Of a stretch of 64,000 nt of DNA, positions 44,976 through 53,383 are shown in pieces. A program made the translations under genes and the position numbers. How positions within the stretch are numbered: position 1 is the first letter of the stretch; every line of letters begins with the position of its first letter. Source of the stretch: Bacteroidota bacterium (GTDB lineage: Bacteria > Bacteroidota > Bacteroidia > Chitinophagales > Chitinophagaceae); contig JAEZGI010000045.1 in the NCBI GenBank assembly GCA_023416995.1, positions 1 to 64,000 of the forward strand, given 5' to 3'. The notes below the pieces were generated by a model. The model was not told where the DNA came from, did no database searches, and was given only the letters and a program-made list of their open reading frames with translations.

Positions 44976-47085
44976 GGTTTGGGGTGGAATAGAATGCACC
45001 ATCAATCGTGTTGGAGACAGGTATCGCGACCAATTGGTTTCTTCGGGACATTACACGCGCGGCGACGATATCAAAGCTTTTGCAGAACTTGGAATCCGTG
45101 CCTTACGATACCCGGTACTCTGGGAAAAACATCAGCCTGAAAGGGATGGTTTTGCTGACTTCTCATGGATCGAAACGCAGTTGAATGAGATCAGGCTGCA
45201 CAATATTGAACCTATTGCAGGACTGCTGCATCATGGCAGCGGTCCTGCTTTTACCAATCTCGCCGATCCCGGTTTCCCTGGCAAATTCGCTGCTTATGCG
45301 GCAGAGGTGGCGCGGAAATTTCCATGGATAAAATATTATACCCCGGTGAACGAGCCGCTTACAACGGCAAGATTCAGCGGGCTATATGGCTTCTGGTACC
45401 CACATGCCTCCAGTGAAAAGGCGTTTTTCACGATGCTGATCAACCAGCTTAAGGGAACCGTACTTGCCATGAAGGCGATCCGTTTGGTTAATCCTCAGGC
45501 GCAGTTGGTGCAAACTGAGGATCTGTCGTATGTTCACAGTACCCCGAAGCTTGCATACCAGGCATCGTTTGAAAACAAAAGACGCTGGCTGACCACGGAC
45601 CTGCTTTGCGGTCTTATCGACCACAAACATTTTTTCTGGCAATACATGGTTAATGCCGGCATACCAGCATCTGAGCTGGAATTTTTTCTGGAGAATAAAT
45701 GTCCGCCCTCCGTTATCGGTTATAACTACTACGTAACCTCCGAACGTTATCTGGATGAAAATCTAGGTGACTATCCCACAGGGGCGCATGGAGGAAACGG
45801 ACGCGATCGTTATGCAGATTTTGAAGCAGTAAGAAAAGGAAAAAGTTTTGGTTTAAAAGTTCTTTTGAAACAAGCCTGGCAGCGTTATAAAATTCCACTG
45901 GCCGTAACTGAATGTCATATTAGTTGCACCCGGGAGGAACAGTTAAGATGGTTCACAGAAAACTGGGAAGTTTGTTGTGGACTTAAACGTGAAGGGCTCG
46001 ATATCCGGGCAATCACCGCCTGGTCACTGCTGGGTGCATACGACTGGAACAGCCTGCTCACACAGGAGAACCAATATTATGAACCCGGCGTTTTCGATAT
46101 CAGTAATAATCACCGGCGCCCCACGGCACTGGTGAACATGCTGCAGTCAATTACAAACACCGGGTCCTATCAGAGCCACCTGCTGCAGGCTACGGGATGG
46201 TGGCATAACCAGTTAAAACCAGCCGGAATTCAATCGCCTGAGACTATGTCGCCAGTAATGATCATCGGTAAGACCGGTACCCTCGGTGCAGCTTTTCAAA
46301 GGATCTGTGAAATACGGTCACTGAGTTATGTTTCATTAACAAGACAGGATGTAAACATTCTTGATGAAGCAAGCATACGACAGGCGGTTGAACAATATAA
46401 GCCCTGGGCAATAGTAAATGCAACAGGTTTTGTTCGCGTGGATGAAGCGGAACAAAATCAACACGAATGTTTTAGCGTAAACGCTGTGGCACCTGCTTTA
46501 ATGGCAAAGGTAGCGAGTGAATATGGGATCGGTTTTGTGAGTTTCAGTTCAGATCTTGTTTTCAATGGAAATAAAAATTCACCTTATACCGAAGAAGATC
46601 TGGCGCTGCCATTAAACATTTATGGTGAGAGCAAAGCAAAAGGCGAAATCATGATCCTCGAAGCAAACGCTGCATCACTCGTAGTACGAACCAGCGCATT
46701 CTTTGGTCCATGGGACAAATACAATTTTGTTTACGCGGTGCTCAATGCAGTTAAAACCGGTCAGCCTATGGAAATACCCGACGATGTATTGATATCGCCA
46801 ACCTATGTACCTGATCTTTGTCATGCAGCAATGGATCTTTTAATTGACCAGGAAAAAGGGATTTGGCACATCAGTAATTCCGGCACTACCAGTTGGGCAG
46901 ATTTCGGCGGCATTATTGCAGCAAAAGCCGGGTATAGTGCTTCGCCGCTGATCGCAAAACCGTCCTTTGAAATGTGTTGGAAGGCCAGGCGGCCCTTGTA
47001 CAGCGTGCTTGAAAGCGGGAAGGGGATCAAACTTCCGGCTTTTCACGACGCACTTGACAGATATTTTGAACATCGCATCGTCTAA
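44938..47085 (+). CDS. Fusion of a GH1-like glycosidase domain and an RmlD-like sugar-nucleotide reductase domain
   Basis: A 715-aa two-domain protein. Residues 1-~415 form a GH1/clan-A barrel: acid/base Glu139 in YTPVNEPL and nucleophile Glu325 in AVTECHIS are both present. From about residue 436 a Rossmann domain of the dTDP-4-dehydrorhamnose reductase type begins (VMIIGKTGTLG), with NATGFVRVDEAEQ and the catalytic YGESK. No signal peptide, so it is cytoplasmic. The RmlD half would reduce an NDP-4-keto sugar; the GH1 half would hydrolyse or transfer a beta-glycoside. rmlA, rmlB and rmlC are not nearby. It overlaps glf by 38 bases and precedes a second GH1-like gene by 15. Confidence 0.85.
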   Translation: MLMEQKQSSSLPEVWGGIECTINRVGDRYRDQLVSSGHYTRGDDIKAFAELGIRALRYPVLWEKHQPERDGFADFSWIETQLNEIRLHNIEPIAGLLHHGSGPAFTNLADPGFPGKFAAYAAEVARKFPWIKYYTPVNEPLTTARFSGLYGFWYPHASSEKAFFTMLINQLKGTVLAMKAIRLVNPQAQLVQTEDLSYVHSTPKLAYQASFENKRRWLTTDLLCGLIDHKHFFWQYMVNAGIPASELEFFLENKCPPSVIGYNYYVTSERYLDENLGDYPTGAHGGNGRDRYADFEAVRKGKSFGLKVLLKQAWQRYKIPLAVTECHISCTREEQLRWFTENWEVCCGLKREGLDIRAITAWSLLGAYDWNSLLTQENQYYEPGVFDISNNHRRPTALVNMLQSITNTGSYQSHLLQATGWWHNQLKPAGIQSPETMSPVMIIGKTGTLGAAFQRICEIRSLSYVSLTRQDVNILDEASIRQAVEQYKPWAIVNATGFVRVDEAEQNQHECFSVNAVAPALMAKVASEYGIGFVSFSSDLVFNGNKNSPYTEEDLALPLNIYGESKAKGEIMILEANAASLVVRTSAFFGPWDKYNFVYAVLNAVKTGQPMEIPDDVLISPTYVPDLCHAAMDLLIDQEKGIWHISNSGTTSWADFGGIIAAKAGYSASPLIAKPSFEMCWKARRPLYSVLESGKGIKLPAFHDALDRYFEHRIV

Positions 47086-47100
47086 AATTGACAACCCCAT

Positions 47101-48309
47101 ATGGCAGGAAATAAGTTCATGTTCTCGACAGGCATTGAAAACAGCTATCCGACAATTATGCTACCCAACGGACAAACGAAACGGGTAGATGAAATGGAAA
47201 AGTGTAAACACTATACCTATTGGAAGGAAGATTTCAGACTGGTAAAAGAATTAGGTATTGAATTTCTTCGGTATGGTCCACAATATTATAATACCCACAT
47301 CGGGCCCGGGCAATACGACTGGTCATTCATTGATGAAGCAATGGCTGAGTTGAAACGATTGCACATCACACCCATTATTGATCTTTGTCACTTCGGCGTA
47401 CCCGACTGGCTGGGCAACTTTCAAAACCCTGACTTTCCGCATTATTTTGCAGAGTTTGCCAAAGCCTTTGCGCGCAGGTTTCCTGAACAACACCTGTATA
47501 CACCCATCAACGAAATTTTTATTACAGCTATGTTCTCGGCCCAATACGGCTGGTGGAACGAGCGACTGCAGTCCGACCGTGCTTTTGTTACGGCCCTTAA
47601 ACATTTGTGCAAAGGGAATGTGATGGCGATGCAGAGTATTTTGAAGATACAGCCTGAAGCTACGTTTATTCAAAGCGAGTCTTCTGAATACTTCCACGCC
47701 ATGGATCCTGATGCAGTTCCGCGCGCACGGTTCCTTAATCAAAAAAGATTTCTTTCACTGGATCTTACTTATGGGTATCCATTGAACGTGACCATGTATG
47801 AATACCTGTTATCAAATGGTATGTCGCGTTATGAATATGACTGGTTTATTCAAAACCAGGTAAAGGCGCGTTGTATCATGGGCAATGATTATTATGTAAC
47901 CAATGAACACCTTGTTTTTCCCGACGGGCATACCCAGGCTGCGGGTGAGATATTTGGGTATTATGTGATAACAAGTCAGTATTACAGGAGATACAAGTTG
48001 CCCATCATGCATACCGAAACGAATATTCGCATGCCCGCATGCAAAGAATGGTTACTTAAACAATGGGCGAATGTTCACCGGTTGAAACATGATGGTATTC
48101 CAATCATTGGTTTTACCTGGTACAGCCTGACGCACCAGGTTGATTGGGACTCGGCACTGCGCGATGATGCAGGGAATGTAAACGAATTGGGATTGTATGA
48201 TCTCGACCGGAAAATAATGCCCGTTGGCGAAGCTTATAAAACGCTCATTCAACAATGGAAAGAGATCCTGAACGAAGAAAGTTATGGATTGACCTTCGAT
48301 AACTGGTAG
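47101..48309 (+). CDS. GH1-like family protein (beta-glucosidase fold), last gene of the Glf operon
   Basis: A 402-aa protein related to the GH1 half of the preceding gene. The barrel segments are FLRYGPQYYNTHIGPGQYDW, PIIDLCHFGVPDWLGNF, the acid/base region YTPINEIF with Glu138, and the nucleophile region MHTETNIRMP with Glu306, so both catalytic Glu are kept although NEP has become NEI. It is shorter than standard beta-glucosidases (~450 aa) and has no signal peptide. In a biosynthetic operon it may act as a transglycosylase or in turnover of the product rather than as a nutrient glycosidase (inference). A strong terminator follows 16 bases after its stop. Confidence 0.8.
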   Translation: MAGNKFMFSTGIENSYPTIMLPNGQTKRVDEMEKCKHYTYWKEDFRLVKELGIEFLRYGPQYYNTHIGPGQYDWSFIDEAMAELKRLHITPIIDLCHFGVPDWLGNFQNPDFPHYFAEFAKAFARRFPEQHLYTPINEIFITAMFSAQYGWWNERLQSDRAFVTALKHLCKGNVMAMQSILKIQPEATFIQSESSEYFHAMDPDAVPRARFLNQKRFLSLDLTYGYPLNVTMYEYLLSNGMSRYEYDWFIQNQVKARCIMGNDYYVTNEHLVFPDGHTQAAGEIFGYYVITSQYYRRYKLPIMHTETNIRMPACKEWLLKQWANVHRLKHDGIPIIGFTWYSLTHQVDWDSALRDDAGNVNELGLYDLDRKIMPVGEAYKTLIQQWKEILNEESYGLTFDNW

Positions 48310-48325
48310 ATGAAGTTATAACACT

Positions 48326-48363
48326 AAAAAGAGGCTGTTTCTATGATGAATCAGCCTCTTTTT
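48326..48363 (+). terminator. Strong intrinsic terminator ending the Glf operon
   Basis: A 12-bp perfect stem (48326-48337 with 48352-48363) with A-tract on the left and T-tract on the right, around a 14-base loop. It can act in both directions and closes the transcription unit starting before 42701. Confidence 0.9.
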
Positions 48364-48411
48364 AATAGCGTCCCTTACGGAACAGTCATTTAATGACGCC
48401 CGGGGTCCGCA

Positions 48412-48630
48412 TTATCTGACAAAAGGTTTATTCTGTTTGATGATATCGGCAGTAAATAGGCTAAACAGGCGGCACGCACTGAGGTGATCGGCATTATCTT
48501 GTTCCGGTCGGCCTCTTTCAGCTGAGGCTGTCTCCATGTAAGGAAATATTTCCTTCGTATTCACCGACTTCCGGATTATCACTTTTTTCACTGTGCGCGT
48601 TACATTTTCCATGTTTAACGATTTAATCAT
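48412..48630 (-). CDS. Possible small basic protein
   Basis: A 72-aa frame (ATG at 48630, with a TTG three codons upstream and an internal ATG as alternatives). It begins MIKSLNMENVTRTVKKVIIR and has no recognised domain, no membrane segment and no Shine-Dalgarno. It is the only sizeable frame in the 527-base stretch between the operon terminator and the DUF892 gene; otherwise that stretch shows only AT-rich sequence. It may not be a gene. Confidence 0.25.
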   Translation of the reverse strand: MIKSLNMENVTRTVKKVIIRKSVNTKEIFPYMETASAERGRPEQDNADHLSACRLFSLFTADIIKQNKPFVR

Positions 48631-48836
48631 GTGCTTCAATTTTTGTGCCCTGCAAAATGGCGGATATGTAATATGGGTGCGGCTCGGGATGTTGTGGGGA
48701 AGAGCAATGAAGTTACATTAAAAAAAGTCAAATCCGTAGACAAGTTGTGGAAAACCTGCCGGCAGATAAGCATTTTCAGTGGCATATCCTTTGTAATCGT
48801 CTGAGGTACTTCATACTAAAAAAAATCAAATAATTT

Positions 48837-49499
48837 ATGGCAACTACAAAAACCGCTGGCAAATCTGCCGGCAAAGCTGCATCTGCGGGTGCTGGCTCAA
48901 AATCCGCGGCTGCAAATACTACTGCAGCAGCAAAAAAATCCGCTGCCAGGCCCACTGGAATGGCACAGGGGAACACCCAGTTGGAAAAGTATTTCCATGA
49001 CGCGTTGAAAGACATTTACTGGGCCGAGAAACATCTTACAAAGGCATTGCCGAAAATGCGGAAAGCGGCCACTACAGATCAATTGAAAGCCGCGATCGAA
49101 ACACATATTGCCCAGACCCAGGAACATATCAGCCGGGTTGAGCAGGTGTTTGAGATGATTGGTAAGAAAGCCCAGGCAAAAAAATGTGAAGCGATGGAAG
49201 GTCTCGTGAAAGAAGGCGAGTCGATCGTGGAGGAAACTGAAAGTGGCAGCATGACCCGTGATGTTGGTATCATCATGGCGGCACAAAAGGTTGAACACTA
49301 TGAAATTGCAACTTATGGTGGCCTCGTTCAACTGGCCCGTACTATGGGTTTAGAAGATGCGGCAGGTATTTTGGCTCAGACCCTTGAGGAAGAAAAGCAA
49401 ACTGATGCCGGTCTTACAGAGATAGCAGAAAATAATATCAATTGGGAAGCAGAACAGGAAGAAGCAACAGAAGACGAGGAGGAGGAAGACGAAGAATAA
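48837..49499 (+). CDS. DUF892 (YciE/YciF-like) ferritin-like protein with Ala-Lys-rich N-terminus
   Basis: A 220-aa protein. The first ~45 residues are a disordered Ala/Lys/Ser tail (KTAGKSAGKAASAGAG and similar), resembling histone-H1-like tails and likely to bind DNA or RNA. The DUF892 four-helix bundle follows (YFHDALKDIYWAEKHLTKAL, HIAQTQEHISRVEQVFEMIG, AAQKVEHYEIATYGGLVQLA, LAQTLEEEKQTDAGLTEIA), with Glu and His residues at di-iron positions. The end is very acidic (EEATEDEEEEDEE). The family is linked to stress and stationary phase. A terminator follows at 49538. Confidence 0.88.
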   Translation: MATTKTAGKSAGKAASAGAGSKSAAANTTAAAKKSAARPTGMAQGNTQLEKYFHDALKDIYWAEKHLTKALPKMRKAATTDQLKAAIETHIAQTQEHISRVEQVFEMIGKKAQAKKCEAMEGLVKEGESIVEETESGSMTRDVGIIMAAQKVEHYEIATYGGLVQLARTMGLEDAAGILAQTLEEEKQTDAGLTEIAENNINWEAEQEEATEDEEEEDEE

Positions 49500-49537
49500 C
49501 CCTTCGATTTATTAGAAACTCATGATACGGGTTCTCG

Positions 49538-49570
49538 AAAAAGGGGCGCATTCACAATGGCCCCTTTTTT
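49538..49570 (+). terminator. Intrinsic terminator after the DUF892 gene
   Basis: Perfect stem of nine A/G bases (49538-49546) plus C49547-G49560 against 49561-49569, then Ts. It lies 39 bases after the DUF892 stop and upstream of the PAS kinase, and argues against starting the kinase at the ATG at 49522. Confidence 0.85.
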
Positions 49571-49614
49571 TTAGGTTGGATGGAAAGCCATTCCCGGCCG
49601 TTAACAAGTTCACT

Positions 49615-51426
49615 ATGGCAAACGCTATCAGCTTCGGCTCCCGGTATGAACAGGTTACGAACGCTCTGCCTCAGTTGATCTGGGAAACAGACGCAAAAGG
49701 TGATGCAATTGTTTGTAACAAGTCATGGTTCGAATACACTGGTTTTACAGCAGAGCAGTCACGGGGGAAGGGGTGGATGTCCATACTTCACCCCGATGAT
49801 GCTCATTTGATGGCTACCTGGCCGGAAACAAATGCACTAAATTCAACCATCAGCCGAAAGGCGAGTCTTCGTAAATATGACGGTTCGTTTCAAATGCATG
49901 ATATCCGGATAATAAGGCTTACTGATGAAAATCAGCAAACAAAAGGCTGGGTTTGCATTGCGGAGCTTTCAACAGAAACAGAGGATGAGTTACAGAAACG
50001 ATCAGCGCTTCTTCAAACGATCTTTGAAACGGCAGTGGACTTTGCGATAATAACACTCGATGAAAATGGCCTTATTGTAGACTGGAACAGTGGTGCGGAA
50101 AACCTGTTTGGTTATACGCGTGAAGAAGCACTTGGGCAACATTCCGAGATCATTTTTACTGAGGAGGATCGGCTTGGGGGAATACCGGCAGCCGAGATGC
50201 GGATGGCACGTGAAACCGGGCATGCGAAAGATGAACGCTGGCATTTAAGAAAAGATGGGTCAAGATTTTTCATGAGTGGGGTGATGTCGCCAATGACCGG
50301 CAACACTATCAAAGGATTTGTGAAGATCACGCGTGATATAACTGATCGCAAACTTTCGGAAGAAGCGCTTTTACTTACTGAACAAACCAAAACTTTAGCG
50401 CTCCAGGGTGGACGCATGGGGGAGTGGAGCCTGGATGTGGTAACCCAGGTATTTGAAGGAAACGAACAATGCAGCAGAATTATCGGTCTTGAACCAGCAA
50501 AGCGGAAAATCAGTGTCGAGGAAGGCACCTCGCTGGTGCATCCCGATGATCGTGATGTTGTTGTGGAAGCGCTTGGCACTGCTTTAAAGGGCCTTAATAT
50601 TTTCCATACGGAATGTCGCATTATAGATAGCGCCACCGGAGGCTACAGGTGGATCAGTTGTTATGGAAGAGTGATTGCGCATGAAAAGGATGAGCCCGTA
50701 AGGATGATTGGTGTGATGTATGATATTACGGACCGCAAACAACTTGAAAGACAAAAAGAAGATTTCATTAGCATAGCCAGCCATGAACTGCGATCACCCG
50801 TAACAAGTATTAAAGCTTACACCGAATTATTGCATGAAAACCTCGCAAAAGGAACCGATCATTTAAAAAGTATTGAACTCACGGGTAAACTTGGAACGCA
50901 GGTTGAACGGCTCAAAAAACTGATTTACAGTTTACTTGACTATTCAAATCTTGGTGAACTTCGGATGCGCTTGTTTCCCGAGCGGTTTGACATTAATCAG
51001 TTGATCAGTGAGGTCATTTCAGGGTTCCAGGCAAATCCATCAAAACATTATATAACCTGGAAACCTCACCCAACTGCTGAGGTTCATGCTGATCGTGACC
51101 GCATCCGACAGGTGGTGGATAACCTTTTGACAAATGCAATAAAATATTCACCAGCAGCATCTGAAATAATAGTTACTACCCGTGACCAGTTAGATCATGT
51201 AGAAGTATCAATCCGTGATTTTGGACCAGGTATTCCCCTGGATGTTCAGGCCCGTGTATTTGAACGTTTTTTCCGGGTTTCGGATCATGTGCAACAACAT
51301 AATCACGGTCTTGGACTCGGGTTGTATATCTCTTCAGAAATTATAAGGCATCATTTCGGAACAATACATGTTGAAAACGGCCCGGGGGGTGGATCTGTTT
51401 TTATTTTTACGCTTCCATACTCCTGA
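49615..51426 (+). CDS. Soluble PAS-domain sensor histidine kinase
   Basis: A 603-aa kinase. I use the ATG at 49615 (MANAISFGSRYEQVTNALPQ); the ATG at 49522 would place a terminator inside the gene. Three PAS domains follow in order: LPQLIWETDAKGDAIVCNKS, LLQTIFETAVDFAIITLDEN and a PAS_3-type GRMGEWSLDVVTQVFEGNE, each with a PAC tail. The kinase core has FISIASHELRSPVTSI with the phospho-His, N-box DNLLTNAIKYSP and G-boxes DFGPGIP and GLGLGLYISS. No membrane helix, so it senses a cytoplasmic signal. The single-domain receiver gene 55 bases downstream is its probable partner. Confidence 0.93.
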   Translation: MANAISFGSRYEQVTNALPQLIWETDAKGDAIVCNKSWFEYTGFTAEQSRGKGWMSILHPDDAHLMATWPETNALNSTISRKASLRKYDGSFQMHDIRIIRLTDENQQTKGWVCIAELSTETEDELQKRSALLQTIFETAVDFAIITLDENGLIVDWNSGAENLFGYTREEALGQHSEIIFTEEDRLGGIPAAEMRMARETGHAKDERWHLRKDGSRFFMSGVMSPMTGNTIKGFVKITRDITDRKLSEEALLLTEQTKTLALQGGRMGEWSLDVVTQVFEGNEQCSRIIGLEPAKRKISVEEGTSLVHPDDRDVVVEALGTALKGLNIFHTECRIIDSATGGYRWISCYGRVIAHEKDEPVRMIGVMYDITDRKQLERQKEDFISIASHELRSPVTSIKAYTELLHENLAKGTDHLKSIELTGKLGTQVERLKKLIYSLLDYSNLGELRMRLFPERFDINQLISEVISGFQANPSKHYITWKPHPTAEVHADRDRIRQVVDNLLTNAIKYSPAASEIIVTTRDQLDHVEVSIRDFGPGIPLDVQARVFERFFRVSDHVQQHNHGLGLGLYISSEIIRHHFGTIHVENGPGGGSVFIFTLPYS

Positions 51427-51481
51427 TGCACCGGTTCAAAATTTGTAGAAATGGAGGCGTGTCACGGAAAATTTACCAGGC

Positions 51482-51850
51482 ATGAAAAAAGTTATGATAA
51501 TTGAAGACGATGAAGCAATCAGCGATATTCTATCCATCATACTTACGAATGAAGGATATCTTGTGGTATCTGGTAAGGGAAACGAGTTGATGATGACAAC
51601 ATCGGGATTAAGCCTGCCTGATCTGTTTCTGATTGACAGAAATTTACCTGGCATTGACGGCATTGCGATTTGTCGCACGCTGAAATCAGATCCCGCTACG
51701 CAACACATACCGGTAGTGATGATATCTGCAAATCATAGCTTTATCAAACCTGCGGCTGCAGCCGGCGCAGATGCCTGTATTCCAAAACCTTTTTCCAGAC
51801 AGGAGCTGCTTGAAACCGTCGGCCAGTTTTGCGGTACCCCGACGGATTAA
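51482..51850 (+). CDS. Single-domain response regulator (receiver only)
   Basis: A 122-aa CheY-type receiver with the acidic pair EDDE at residues 8-11, phospho-acceptor Asp in LFLIDRNLPGIDG, Ser in VVMISANH and Lys in CIPKPFS. All active-site residues are present. There is no output domain, so it must act by protein contact or in a phosphorelay. It lies 55 bases downstream of the PAS kinase on the same strand and is likely phosphorylated by it. Confidence 0.93.
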   Translation: MKKVMIIEDDEAISDILSIILTNEGYLVVSGKGNELMMTTSGLSLPDLFLIDRNLPGIDGIAICRTLKSDPATQHIPVVMISANHSFIKPAAAAGADACIPKPFSRQELLETVGQFCGTPTD

Positions 51851-51937
51851 AGAGACGAAAAGCTGATAAGATTTTCAAATCCTGTTGTGTTATTTTCGTA
51901 AGTTTCGGGCATATTTTTCTGGTTAAAGGCATTACAT

Positions 51938-53002
51938 ATGAGATCTGTTATTAAAGGAACCGGGAGCTATATCCCGGGCGAAATTGTGGAAAATAGTTTT
52001 TTTGCCGCACATGATTTCTATGATGACAAACATCAAAAGATCGTGGGAGCTGCCGGTGAGATCGTACGCAAGTTTGAGAAAGTAACAGGTATTTATGCCA
52101 GGCGATATGCAAAGCCCGATCTTAATGCCTCTGATATGGCTACTGAAGCTGCTAAGCTTGCCATTCGGGATGCAGCTATAGATCCCGAAACAATCGACCA
52201 GATCATCGTTGCACACAATTTTGGTGATGTAACTGTTGATACTATCCAGTCTGAAGCAGTTCCTGCAATTGCATCACGGGTTAAACGTGCGCTCAATATC
52301 AACAATCCCGCCTGCATTGCATTCGATCTTTTGTTTGGTTGTCCGGGCTGGATCCAGGGCGTAATACAGGCTGATTGTTTTATTCGCTCCGGTATGGCTT
52401 CTACCTGCCTGGTTATTGGTACTGAAACCCTGAGCCGTGTGATAGATAAGTCGGACCGCGACAGCATGATCTTTAGTGATGGGGCGGGGGCGGTCATCCT
52501 GCAAAAGGGTAACGACGATCAGTCTGGTGTTTTGGGTTCAGTATCCCACTCATATTGCCTGGAGGAGTTAAACTTTATTCATATGGATAAAGCAAATTTT
52601 CCAGACTCAGATCCCAGGGTGCGCTTTATGAAAATGGCCGGACGTAAGGTGTATGAATTTGCTTTGTCAAAAGTTCCTGCCGCTATGAAGCAATGCATGG
52701 ATACGTGCAATGTGCCAATCGATTCCCTGAAAAAAATCTTCATACACCAGGCGAATGAAAAAATGGATGTTGCCATCGTAAAAGCTTTTTATGCTTTGTA
52801 TGACAGGACCGAATTACCAGAAGCCATTCTTCCGATGAATATTCATGAGCTGGGTAACAGCTCAGTGGCCACTGTTCCAACCTTGCTTGATATGGTTAGA
52901 AACAACCAGATTGAGGGTCATAGCTTACATGCAGGTGATATTATTTTGCTTGCTTCAGTTGGTGCAGGAATGAATATCAATGCGGTTTGCTACAAGGTGT
53001 AA
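51938..53002 (+). CDS. 3-oxoacyl-ACP synthase III (FabH)-like protein
   Basis: A 354-aa thiolase-fold condensing enzyme. The catalytic triad is Cys126 (NNPACIAFDLLFGCPGW), His270 (FIHQANEK) and Asn307 (ELGNSSVATVP), all in the expected contexts. FabH enzymes condense acyl-CoA with malonyl-ACP to begin fatty-acid synthesis; homologues serve in specialised lipids, polyketides or alkene synthesis. The sequence diverges from housekeeping FabH (longer, FGCPGW instead of CSGF) and stands alone without an ACP gene, so a specialised role is plausible. It converges with the EamA fragment. Confidence 0.88.
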   Translation: MRSVIKGTGSYIPGEIVENSFFAAHDFYDDKHQKIVGAAGEIVRKFEKVTGIYARRYAKPDLNASDMATEAAKLAIRDAAIDPETIDQIIVAHNFGDVTVDTIQSEAVPAIASRVKRALNINNPACIAFDLLFGCPGWIQGVIQADCFIRSGMASTCLVIGTETLSRVIDKSDRDSMIFSDGAGAVILQKGNDDQSGVLGSVSHSYCLEELNFIHMDKANFPDSDPRVRFMKMAGRKVYEFALSKVPAAMKQCMDTCNVPIDSLKKIFIHQANEKMDVAIVKAFYALYDRTELPEAILPMNIHELGNSSVATVPTLLDMVRNNQIEGHSLHAGDIILLASVGAGMNINAVCYKV

Positions 53003-53010
53003 AGATGATT

Positions 53011-53382
53011 TCACTCTGCCTGCCTGCTCAGGGTAATCATTAAAGCACCGCCAATCATCAGCATGGCACCGGTAATTATTTTCCAGTTCACTTCTTCTTT
53101 CAAAAACAATATCGCGAAGATGATGGTGAATACGAGAGAAGACCGTTCTATGGACGACACGACCGATGCATTACCCAATTTCAGTGCGTTAAACTGAAAC
53201 AGCGAGGATAAACAGGTCATGATACCTGCAAGGATCAGGAAGATCCACGATTGCTGATCCATCTTTGCTAACCCCTCCGTTTTCTTTTGAAAGAATACAA
53301 CACTCCAGGTGATGATGATGATCAGGATAGCCTGGATGGCAAAAGCCAGGGAGGGGTCAACTTTTTTTAATCCTGCGACCAC
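53011..53382 (-). pseudogene. EamA-type transporter lacking its first helix
   Basis: A 123-aa frame starting at GTG 53382. It matches the short (~140-aa) EamA/COG2510 proteins from LKKVDPSLAFAIQAILIIII to the end (LKLGNASVVSSIERSSLVFT and NWKIITGAMLMIGGALMITL), with four hydrophobic helices. The first ~20 residues, which form helix 1 in full-length members, are absent, and the frame is closed by a TAA just upstream. The start sits one base after the stop of the DUF2911 gene. It may be a deletion remnant, or a shortened but still translated protein coupled to its neighbour. Confidence 0.6.
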
Positions 53383-53383
53383 C

